DNA of 5,332 nt from Bacteroidia bacterium (lineage in GTDB: Bacteria > Bacteroidota > Bacteroidia > Bacteroidales > CAJPTX01), in the NCBI GenBank assembly GCA_905373625.1, contig CAJPTS010000135.1, positions 1 through 5,332 of the forward strand. The letters are read 5' to 3'. Shown one piece after another: positions 1-5,332 of the stretch; within the stretch, counting starts at the first letter, position 1; every line of letters starts with the position of its first letter. The notes under the pieces are model-generated. The model saw only the letters and a list, made by a program, of their open reading frames with translations, was not told where the DNA came from and did no database searches. The position numbers were made by a program, and so were the translations under genes.

Positions 1-1
1 A

Positions 2-250
2 TACGCTATTGGTGCATGGGTGGACTGGAATCAGAATTCCGAATTTGAGGAGACGGAGAAGACCACTGCGAATTTCGATGCAGGCGAATCGGAACCTGTG
101 CTTAGTATACCATTACCCAACAATCTTCAGGAGGGTGAATATCGTGTGCGGATGGCAATCTGTCCTCCCGATGCATTGAAAAATGGCGCGGACTTCCCCA
201 ATGGCTTTGCCTACGGCGATCTGCGAGATTTCACGTTTGCCGTAAAAGCG
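2..250 (+). other. GEVED-like domain, N-terminally truncated by the window edge
   Basis: The visible residues 1-83 begin with YAIGAWVDWNQN followed by SEFEETEK, then an LQEGEYRVRMAI strand. This matches the usual GEVED pattern of a 'WiDwNqDg.F' core followed, some tens of residues later, by 'G.y.lRvr'. GEVED domains are common in large secreted proteins of Bacteroidota and normally follow other N-terminal modules. The core appears immediately at the window edge, which is the main reason for thinking that a substantial N-terminal part is missing. Confidence 0.75.
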
Positions 251-3200
251 AAAAACCCGACGACAAATGATCTCGAACTGTTGGCTATTGATGCAGGAGA
301 TTCGGGCGAGAATTTAGCCTCTGCTCAACCGATCTCTTTACAACTCAAGAACCGCTCATTGCATACCTATGGTAAGGAGATTACCGTAACCGTGAGTGTA
401 GATGGAGCGCCTGACGCTATCGAAACGATAAAAGTAGACCCAGCCATCGAGGCAAAAGACAACGGCGAGATAGAGCTTCAGGAAATAACAGCCGATCTTT
501 CCACGCCTGGACGGCACATTATCAAGGCTACCATTGCAGAGAAGCCTGAAGCAGTAAATACTGCGAATAATACCACTACTCATATTGTCTATTGTACAAA
601 ACATAAGGTAGATGATGAGCAGTACTGCATGTCGTTCCGAAGCCTTGTTAGCGAAACTAATAAACAGAGTATCGTTCTCCCATATGTGGCATCACAACTC
701 AAAGAGTTCCGCCAAGGCGACATCTATCGTTTCGAGATGCTTTTCAAAGCAGACAATTCGCAACCTGCAACCTTGCTACAAGGAAAGAAATTTGCCATAC
801 AACTGGCACGTAATTCCGAGTATGGTTTTCCTAACAACTCAATAGGTGTTGTCTGTGGCGACTACGCTTTCCGTTGGACAGATGGCAATGCTGTTACTTT
901 CGGGCAATGGCATCACTTGGCTGTAGAAGTAGCTATCACGAAAATGCCAACCGAAGATTCGTCGGGCGATACCGATATACGAATTTGGATTGATGGGAAA
1001 CCACAAAAAATAAACACATACGGTCTGGATATCCCAGATTTCCGTGGATTGGAGTTGGGTAAGTATTTCAATGGAGAGATCGATGAGTTCCGTTGCATGC
1101 GCGGTAAAGCAGACGAGGCAAAGATCCTTGAATACATAAATAAACACTATGTAAAGAGTGGTGAAGCCCTCCCAGAGAATTGTATTGCCGAGTACAGCTT
1201 CGACGAAGGCACAGGCAATTGGGCTAGTATTTGCAATGGTACTGCGGCTGGAATAGACGTTACCGATGCATCACTAGTGGATAAAACCGAGAATGGGATC
1301 TGGAAAAAACACGGCGAATTACTCAGCCAAGTCAACTTTGACGGAATGGTGAGCAAGCAGCTGATCGGTAACAAATGGAAGGTGAAGTTTAAGAAAGAAG
1401 TTGCTGCACACAAGAATGCTATTAAGGGCGCACTGCTCCCCAACTGGCAGGGAACGACTTTCAAGTACAAAGGGCAGCCAGTTACCGAGAACCAACTCTT
1501 TGATTTCACAACAGATGTTACCATTAATGCTACTCTTACTTTGTTTGGAAAGACTTACAACCAAACAATCATTTTTGAGTTTGAAGCTGACGAATCTGCT
1601 GCACGCGATTTGCTTTCGTTAAGTCTCAAGAAAGCAAACAATCCTGGTATGATCGCAGACCTTAATGTAGAGCAACCCATACCGACAGTTTGCCCAATTG
1701 TACTGAAGCGTACAGAATTTGGCGAACCTACTGCGTTCAATAAGGTAAAAATCTCGTTTGAAGCCTCGCCAGAAGCACTGGTCTATATCGACGAAGTAAA
1801 CCCCGCGAATAAACTGATTAGCGATGTAACAGAGATAGATTTCACACGTCCGCGTGTTCTGATAGTAGAAGCAAAGAACAAGGAAACAAAACGTTACGAA
1901 GTAAGCCTACTACGCGAACAAGAAATTATGTGGGAGAACGTTGCTACGAATTACACCTACGGCGATGCTACTGTAACGCTGTCGGCAACAGCTTCTTCCA
2001 GTCTCCCTGTACGCTACGAGACATTGATGCCCACTGTAGCAAGTGTTGTGGACAATCAGCTCATTCTTGGTTTACCTGGCAGTGCACTAATCCGTTGCCT
2101 ACAAAATGGAAATGAACAGTATACATTAGCTCAGCCCATAGAGAAGACTATTGTAGTGGCAAAGAAGCCAATTACTGTAACGCCAAAACTGGAAACGAGC
2201 GTCGCTTATGGTGCACCCATTGATTGGAAATTCTCCTACAAAGGGCTTGTGAGCGAAGCGGATCTCGCATGGCTAAAAGACGAAAGTGTCAAAGCAGCGT
2301 ACAAACTTACAAATGCAGCAGGTGTTACTTTCGCTATGGACGACCTACTCCCTGCTGGGCAATATAAGTTGCAAGCTAATGGGGTATACGAAACAGAACG
2401 CTACACGATTACTCCTGAAGAAAAAACGTTTGAAGTCGTAAATGATAAACTTGCCGAAGTTACGTTTGTCGTGAAAGACAACGATAGTTCTTTGGCAGAC
2501 GTACTCATCACAGTTACTAAGCTTGAGGGACGGACGGATGCAAATGGCGAAGTTCGTTTCCCACTACTTATAGGCCAAGTAGCTGAGTATGTGGCCTCTA
2601 AAGGGAGTATTCGTATTGATGGCTCATATACACCTACGGCGAGTGGCAATAACAAGGTTGAAATCACATTCCCCAAAGAGACACTCACACTGACCTACAA
2701 GCCAGACGGACACTGCACGCTTAGTGGGAATGCTATTCAGAAGGTTGCTGTCTCTATGAGTGGTACCGACGTGCTCGTAGTTCCAGTAGAAGGCTACGAA
2801 TTTGTTCAGTGGTCTGATGGACGCAAGGACAATCCACGTCGCGATACGAAAGTCGCACAATCACTGGAGGTTACTGCTCAGTGTACAGCCAAATTATTTA
2901 CCCTACGCTATGCAATTGTTGGCTCTGGGAAATGGTCACAAGGCGAACAAGAACAAAAAGTTGCATACAACGCGAATGCTACCCCTATTGCTGTAGCTCC
3001 CGCAGACGATGAAAGTCGCTTTGAACGCTGGAGTGACGGAAGCCTATCAGCAGAGCGCGAGGACAAGAACATCAAAAAAGATGCAACACATACTGCATAT
3101 TTTACGTGCTACGCTACAATACCAACATCCCAAAACTTTGATGACGGAACTTTCCCTAAAGGATGGTATTCGTTGAGTGAAGGCTCTGCCGAGAACCCAA

Positions 3201-4837
3201 TGTATGTGGCAAATGGACTGAGCGACAACGCTTTTATACTCGACAACGGCTTCCTGTTCTGTGATAATCGCAATCTAGCTATCAACGGTAGAAATTATAC
3301 AACCTACCTCTATACTCCGCGTTACCGTACGCAGGGACTAGGGGCTGACTTGCAGATGCATTTTGATTATTCGTTACGTTGGGGCTTCCAAGCAAGTCGT
3401 TTTGTCATAGAATATACTACCGACGGACTAAGCTGGCAACCTTGGACCACGAATATTGCAAACAGTGGCGAAGGACGTGCTACATTTGATGAGACCCTTG
3501 AAGCAACTCTCTTTGCAGGAAAAGAGTTTGTGCAGTTCCGTTTTGTATATCAACCGATAGGCGGATGGTATCTTTGCATAGACAATGTGAACATCTTCGA
3601 GAAGAAAACGCAGCAATACACACTGAGCTATGTAAGCGACCCCACTGGAGCAGGCGAGTTTATTATTAACGATGTTGTAACCGAATCTCAGACTGTGGAA
3701 CACGGCGAAGCGGCAAAACTTGTTGAAGCACGTGCCAAAGCTGGCTATCGTTTCATTGGCTGGGAGGGCGGCAGTACATCACCTAAATTCCTTGCCGTAG
3801 GCTCTGTATTTGCAGACGCTACTTACACAGCTCGTTTCGCACAGGAAACAAAAGTACGCGTAGCTTATACTGCTAGCCCAGCCGAGGGCGGAAATATAGT
3901 AGGCAACGCTGGTAGTCCCCTCTCATATCAATTGGTAAATAAAGGAGGCAATGCCGCAACAGTGAAAGCCGTAGCAAACGAAGGATGGGAGTTTGCATAC
4001 TGGTTGCACAACGGTGTTACTGTAGCCGAGTTGCAAGACAATGACGTACAAGTAGATTGTGAAAGAACGGCCGTCTTCACAAGAAAAACAACAAAGATCA
4101 ATTTCGTCGTTACTTGCGATAAAGGTGCGCTCCGCGATGCTCAACTAATACTCAATAACAGAACCTTTGCACTGCCGAACGATGGTACACTACAAATGGA
4201 ACTCATAGCAGGCGAATACAACTATGTTGTAAATGCGCCAAACTATGAATCTAGTAAAGGAAAATTTGCAGTGGGTACAGAGGAACAGACTATCGCAATA
4301 GCTCTCAAGCGCATATCCGATAATGCTACATTCTATGCCATCACGTTCGAACAACCTAGCAATGGTAAACTGAGTGTTCTATTGCAAGGACGCGAACTCA
4401 CCTCGGGCTACGAGGTAGAAAAGGACACGGAGCTTGAACTTCTAGCAACGCCTAATGAGGGGTATGAATTAGAATCGTTAAAGGCGGGAGATAAAGAATT
4501 GAAAGACGCAGTTGCTGACAACAAAGTGCGGTTTACAGTGCAGCAAGCGGTAACAATTAGTGCTCAGTTTAAACAAAAAACACATGTTGATTCCTTTGAG
4601 TTACTCAGCATCTCTGCGATACCGAATCCATTCGCAGACAAACTGAGAATTACAAATGAGGAACATACACAAGGTATCTATCGCCTTTTCAATTCTACGG
4701 GAGTGGTTGTACGTAGTGGTAAACTTGAAGGGCACGAAGTGGTTATTGAGACAGACGACCTCACTTCTGGCTTATACCTTCTCCGTATAGATAGTGCCAA
4801 TGGCGCTTCTAAGACCATTCGAGTGGTGAAAGAGTAA
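2..4837 (+). CDS. Giant multidomain T9SS-exported surface protein, probable adhesin (5'-partial)
   Basis: This is a very large, beta-rich, modular protein with a type IX secretion sorting domain, probably exported across the outer membrane and anchored to or released from the surface. Numbering from nt 2, I see: GEVED-like remnant (1-83, with GAWVDWNQN); CARDB/Ig-like (90-199); LamG/concanavalin-like (204-383, with WHHLAVEV, IWIDGKPQ and FNGEIDEFRCMRG); a LamG-start-like stretch (394-438, AEYSFDEGTGNW); an unassigned beta-rich region (442-642); two MBG/Ig-like domains (643-723 and 724-814, each with a TYGD or AYGAP motif); PEGA/CarboxypepD-reg-like (817-893); InlB-like repeats; a MAM-like jelly roll (1038-1202); and the sorting domain (1534-1611). 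The frame is open to the window edge, so the signal peptide and true start are missing; the GTG at 20 lies inside the GEVED domain. No protease, glycosidase or other catalytic motif is evident. Binding or adhesion is inferred from the domain types; the ligand is unknown. Stop TAA at 4835-4837, followed by a terminator. High confidence in the gene, moderate in individual domain names. Confidence 0.95.
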   Translation, partial: YAIGAWVDWNQNSEFEETEKTTANFDAGESEPVLSIPLPNNLQEGEYRVRMAICPPDALKNGADFPNGFAYGDLRDFTFAVKAKNPTTNDLELLAIDAGDSGENLASAQPISLQLKNRSLHTYGKEITVTVSVDGAPDAIETIKVDPAIEAKDNGEIELQEITADLSTPGRHIIKATIAEKPEAVNTANNTTTHIVYCTKHKVDDEQYCMSFRSLVSETNKQSIVLPYVASQLKEFRQGDIYRFEMLFKADNSQPATLLQGKKFAIQLARNSEYGFPNNSIGVVCGDYAFRWTDGNAVTFGQWHHLAVEVAITKMPTEDSSGDTDIRIWIDGKPQKINTYGLDIPDFRGLELGKYFNGEIDEFRCMRGKADEAKILEYINKHYVKSGEALPENCIAEYSFDEGTGNWASICNGTAAGIDVTDASLVDKTENGIWKKHGELLSQVNFDGMVSKQLIGNKWKVKFKKEVAAHKNAIKGALLPNWQGTTFKYKGQPVTENQLFDFTTDVTINATLTLFGKTYNQTIIFEFEADESAARDLLSLSLKKANNPGMIADLNVEQPIPTVCPIVLKRTEFGEPTAFNKVKISFEASPEALVYIDEVNPANKLISDVTEIDFTRPRVLIVEAKNKETKRYEVSLLREQEIMWENVATNYTYGDATVTLSATASSSLPVRYETLMPTVASVVDNQLILGLPGSALIRCLQNGNEQYTLAQPIEKTIVVAKKPITVTPKLETSVAYGAPIDWKFSYKGLVSEADLAWLKDESVKAAYKLTNAAGVTFAMDDLLPAGQYKLQANGVYETERYTITPEEKTFEVVNDKLAEVTFVVKDNDSSLADVLITVTKLEGRTDANGEVRFPLLIGQVAEYVASKGSIRIDGSYTPTASGNNKVEITFPKETLTLTYKPDGHCTLSGNAIQKVAVSMSGTDVLVVPVEGYEFVQWSDGRKDNPRRDTKVAQSLEVTAQCTAKLFTLRYAIVGSGKWSQGEQEQKVAYNANATPIAVAPADDESRFERWSDGSLSAEREDKNIKKDATHTAYFTCYATIPTSQNFDDGTFPKGWYSLSEGSAENPMYVANGLSDNAFILDNGFLFCDNRNLAINGRNYTTYLYTPRYRTQGLGADLQMHFDYSLRWGFQASRFVIEYTTDGLSWQPWTTNIANSGEGRATFDETLEATLFAGKEFVQFRFVYQPIGGWYLCIDNVNIFEKKTQQYTLSYVSDPTGAGEFIINDVVTESQTVEHGEAAKLVEARAKAGYRFIGWEGGSTSPKFLAVGSVFADATYTARFAQETKVRVAYTASPAEGGNIVGNAGSPLSYQLVNKGGNAATVKAVANEGWEFAYWLHNGVTVAELQDNDVQVDCERTAVFTRKTTKINFVVTCDKGALRDAQLILNNRTFALPNDGTLQMELIAGEYNYVVNAPNYESSKGKFAVGTEEQTIAIALKRISDNATFYAITFEQPSNGKLSVLLQGRELTSGYEVEKDTELELLATPNEGYELESLKAGDKELKDAVADNKVRFTVQQAVTISAQFKQKTHVDSFELLSISAIPNPFADKLRITNEEHTQGIYRLFNSTGVVVRSGKLEGHEVVIETDDLTSGLYLLRIDSANGASKTIRVVKE
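611..1150 (+). other. LamG/concanavalin A-like beta-sandwich domain
   Basis: Residues 204-383 carry the run of strands expected of a LamG-type jelly roll: FRFEMLFKADN-like strand near QGDIYRFEMLF, FGQWHHLAVEV (the hallmark 'W.hlA..y' strand), DIRIWIDGKPQ ('lYiDG'), and FNGEIDEFRCMRGKADEAKI ('f.G.IDevriynraLs..Ei'). Such domains typically bind carbohydrate or protein ligands in secreted proteins. It is followed by a short segment (nt 1181-1312) with a second LamG-start-like motif, AEYSFDEGTGNW, that does not continue into a full domain. Confidence 0.7.
1928..2440 (+). other. Two tandem MBG/bacterial Ig-like domains
   Basis: Residues 643-723 (NYTYGDATVTLSATASS, then VRYETLMPTVASV) and 724-814 (ITVTPKLETSVAYGAPIDW, then LPAGQYKLQA) have the 'YGd..' opening and the 'G.a.I...q.Gn..y..a' or 'paG.Y.l' endings of MBG and related Ig-like modules. 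These usually act as stalk or spacer domains in long surface proteins. The family label rests on motif recall and not on a profile search. Confidence 0.55.
2681..3109 (+). repeat. InlB B-repeat-like domains 1 and 2
   Basis: Two successive units of about 70 residues (894-964 and 965-1036). Unit 1 has LTYKPDGHCTLSG, then GYEFVQWSDGRKDNPR, ending in a VTAQC strand. Unit 2 has LRYAIVGSGKWSQG, then SRFERWSDGSLSAERED, ending in HTAYF. The 'G..F..WsDG...nPR......tA.F' signature is typical of divergent InlB B-repeats (the Listeria-Bacteroides repeat). The similarity is at motif level; the DNA copies have diverged and do not form an obvious direct nucleotide repeat. Confidence 0.75.
3113..3607 (+). 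other. MAM / cleaved-adhesin-like jelly-roll domain
   Basis: Residues 1038-1202 open with TSQNFDDGTFPKGWYSLS, the usual 'e.FE.g..P.gW' start of gingipain-type cleaved-adhesin and MAM-like modules. They continue through LQMHFDYSLRWG, FVIEYTTDGLSWQPW and FVQFRFVYQ, and close with GGWYLCIDNVNIFE, matching the 'gw..yIDdV.i' terminal strand. In Porphyromonas gingipains this fold mediates haemagglutination and host-protein binding; that role is only a possibility here. The domain is inserted between InlB-like repeats 2 and 3. Confidence 0.65.
3617..4090 (+). repeat. InlB B-repeat-like domains 3 and 4
   Basis: Unit 3 (residues 1206-1283) has LSYVSDPTGAGEF, then AGYRFIGWEGGSTSP, ending in ATYTARF. 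Unit 4 (1284-1363) has VAYTASPAEGGNIVG, then EGWEFAYWLHNG, ending in ERTAVF. Both keep the aromatic-Trp core and the terminal T-A-x-F strand of the repeat family, although unit 4 has lost the 'DG..nPR' loop. They resume the repeat series after the MAM-like insertion. Confidence 0.7.
4331..4579 (+). repeat. InlB B-repeat-like domain 5, degenerate
   Basis: Residues 1444-1526 have ITFEQPSNGKLSV, then LLATPNEGYELESLKAGDK, ending in VTISAQF. The 'P..G.l.v', 'A.P.eGyel' and 'v.isA.F' elements fit the family, but the central Trp is replaced by Leu. It follows a PEGA-like domain, as InlB-like unit 1 does, and directly precedes the T9SS sorting domain. Confidence 0.6.
4601..4834 (+). other. Type IX secretion C-terminal sorting domain
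   Basis: The last 78 residues (1534-1611) form a typical Por secretion system C-terminal sorting domain of type A. Visible elements in order are SAIPNPFADKLRI ('.yPNPf.d.l.i'), IYRLFNSTGVVVRSGKL ('v.l.d..G..v..g.l'), DDLTSGLYLLRID ('L.sGlYllri'), and a basic final strand, SKTIRVVKE. In Porphyromonas and relatives this domain directs the folded protein through the T9SS outer-membrane translocon and is usually removed by PorU, which links the mature protein to A-LPS. It is the best evidence for the taxon and for the surface location. Confidence 0.93.
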
Positions 4838-4861
4838 ACAAAAACTCCTCTCGAAAAGAAT

Positions 4862-4898
4862 AAGGGTACTGCCTTTGGGTAGTACCCTTTTTGTTTTG
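4862..4898 (+). terminator. Rho-independent terminator of the large gene
   Basis: A 12-bp stem pairs 4862-4873 with 4878-4889 around the loop TTTG. The outer nine pairs (AAGGGTACT/AGTACCCTT) are perfect, followed by one G-T wobble and two C-G pairs. The T-rich tract TTTTTGTTTT follows directly at 4889-4898. It begins 24 bases after the stop codon. On the minus strand the stem is followed by ATTCTTTTC, so weak bidirectional function is possible, but no minus-strand gene that would need it is visible. Confidence 0.92.
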
Positions 4899-4917
4899 TT
4901 GTAGTAATACAGCAGAG

Positions 4918-4940
4918 ATTGTAGTATTGTCTGCTACAAT
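4918..4940. other. Stem-loop without T-run
   Basis: ATTGTAG (4918-4924) pairs perfectly with CTACAAT (4934-4940), and the stem extends inward by one T-G wobble and one A-T pair, leaving the loop TTGTC. It is followed by TCCTAAAAAG, so it lacks the T-tract of an intrinsic terminator. Its role is unknown; it could be a backup 3'-end hairpin for the upstream transcript or a chance palindrome. Confidence 0.5.
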
Positions 4941-5048
4941 TCCTAAAAAGTGCGTAAGCTCCAAATTTATGAACGTTGAAATATCAAATCCCAAATTCAA
5001 GTAATAAATGCAACGGCTAAGAAAAAACGCGACAGCCTACCATAATTT

Positions 5049-5096
5049 TCCCAGAGAAGAAGAGAGAACAAAGCCTCCCTTCTTTCTGGGAGGGCT
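5049..5096 (+). promoter_or_regulatory. Two mutually exclusive hairpins in the transposase leader
   Basis: Hairpin A pairs TCCCAGA and AAGAAG (5049-5062, one G bulged at 5056) with CTTCTTTCTGGGA (5079-5091). Hairpin B pairs AGCCTCCC (5072-5079) with GGGAGGGCT (5088-5096, one G bulged). Both compete for 5079 and 5088-5091, so only one can form at a time. They end 39 bases before the transposase start. Inverted repeats in insertion-sequence leaders often limit expression from outside read-through transcripts; that function is inferred here. Confidence 0.45.
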
Positions 5097-5135
5097 AAAT
5101 TGCATATCTTAGGCTTCCGTCCAAAAAAGTAAAAG

Positions 5136-5332
5136 ATGGCGCACTTAACCCTAGAACAAAGGTATAAAATCCAAACCTTAAGAGAAGAAGGTCTATCGCT
5201 AAAAGCGATCGCTGAGAAAGTCGGTAAAGACAAATCTGTAATCTCGCGCGAGATACAACGTAACTGTGATAAGCGTAATGGCGCATATCGGGCAGACTTA
5301 GCGCAGCGTAAATATCGAGAGCGATTAGAACA
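5136..5332 (+). CDS. IS30-family transposase, N-terminal 65 residues (3'-partial)
   Basis: The frame from ATG 5136 stays open to the window edge. The protein starts MAHLTLEQRYKIQTL and continues with GLSLKAIAEKVGKDKSVISR, EIQRN, and then a basic stretch with RADLAQRKYRERLE. This is the N-terminal helix-turn-helix of IS30-family transposases (pattern 'LT..eR..I..l...G.s...IA..lg.s.stIsREi.RN'), which binds the terminal inverted repeats. The DDE catalytic core would follow and is outside the window, so activity cannot be judged; family members are about 300-380 residues. The start is chosen because MxHLTxEQR is the normal beginning of the family. It lacks a Shine-Dalgarno sequence but has the A-rich leader AAAAAAGTAAAAG, as is common in Bacteroidota. 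Confidence 0.92.
   Translation, partial: MAHLTLEQRYKIQTLREEGLSLKAIAEKVGKDKSVISREIQRNCDKRNGAYRADLAQRKYRERLE

Larger units (their letters stand above)
4838..5135. other. Intergenic region and presumed left flank of the insertion sequence
   Basis: These 298 bases hold no convincing gene. They contain the terminator, a T-run-less stem-loop at 4918-4940, an AT-rich stretch around 4940-5010, and the structured leader of the transposase. Somewhere here chromosomal DNA gives way to the insertion sequence; without the right end the junction cannot be fixed. Confidence 0.7.
5009..5332 (+). mobile_element. IS30-family insertion sequence, left portion only
   Basis: The transposase start at 5136 places the left end of an IS30-family element upstream of it. 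Family members are usually about 1.0-1.25 kb, with the gene starting roughly 50-150 bases from the left terminal inverted repeat. The start given here is a guess at the end of the AT-rich flank (the TGCAACGG at 5009) and could be off by 100 bases. The right inverted repeat and target-site duplication lie outside the window. The element is oriented like the upstream gene and lies after its terminator, so that gene is intact at its 3' end. Confidence 0.6.

Noticed and set aside
20..22. GTG as the start of the large gene
   Set aside because: The frame is open upstream and the GTG falls inside a conserved domain core.
839..1524. Antisense open frames of 102 and 125 codons on the minus strand
   Set aside because: They lie wholly inside the large plus-strand gene, have no recognisable domain, and their composition is that of a reverse-complement shadow of beta-rich coding sequence.
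2681..4579. Nucleotide-level tandem repeat array or CRISPR-like array
   Set aside because: The repeats are visible only at protein level; the DNA copies are diverged and there are no short identical repeats with regular spacers.
5083..5112. Possible Bacteroides-type promoter for the transposase (TTTC at 5083, TATCTTAG at 5105)
   Set aside because: The -7 element deviates from TAnnTTTG and the -33 element from TTTG; AT-rich DNA gives such matches by chance, so it is not listed as a feature.
4800..5136. Disruption of the large gene by the insertion sequence
   Set aside because: The T9SS sorting domain is complete with a normal basic end, stop codon and terminator, all upstream of the element.
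4809..5286. Three minus-strand open frames of 63-78 codons around the intergenic region and transposase
   Set aside because: Two run antisense through the clear IS30 transposase start and one spans the terminator hairpin. None shows a family motif.

Overview
The window looks like accessory DNA from a member of the Bacteroidota, most likely the Bacteroidales (a Porphyromonas- or Prevotella-like organism). Two things point there. The large protein ends in a type IX secretion (T9SS) C-terminal sorting domain, a system confined to this phylum. Neither gene start is preceded by a clear Shine-Dalgarno sequence; the transposase start sits behind an A-rich leader, as is common in Bacteroidota. The genus is an inference.

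Layout. Positions 2-4837 (+) are one open reading frame for a giant modular surface or secreted protein. Its 5' end lies outside the window: the frame is open to the left edge, and its first visible residues (YAIGAWVDWNQN) are the core of a GEVED-type beta domain, so the GTG at 20 is internal. I number residues from the first whole codon (nt 2), giving 1611 visible residues. The order is: GEVED remnant, CARDB-like Ig domain, LamG/concanavalin-like domain, a short LamG-start-like segment, unassigned beta-rich region, two MBG/Ig-like domains, a PEGA/CarboxypepD-reg-like domain, two InlB B-repeat-like domains, a MAM/cleaved-adhesin-like jelly roll, two more InlB-like domains, a second PEGA-like domain, a fifth InlB-like domain, and the T9SS sorting domain. 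No catalytic domain is visible. The picture is of an adhesin or other binding protein, not an enzyme.

Positions 4838-5135 are non-coding. A strong intrinsic terminator (4862-4898) closes the large gene. A second stem-loop without a T-run lies at 4918-4940. Two overlapping, mutually exclusive hairpins (5049-5096) lie just ahead of the next gene.

Positions 5136-5332 (+) hold the first 65 codons of an IS30-family transposase, cut by the right edge of the window. Its N-terminal helix-turn-helix is clear. The insertion sequence therefore sits downstream of the secreted-protein gene, in the same orientation and behind the terminator, and has not broken the gene. I see no functional link between the two genes and no undescribed multi-gene system; the points of interest are the modular architecture and the structured leader of the insertion sequence.
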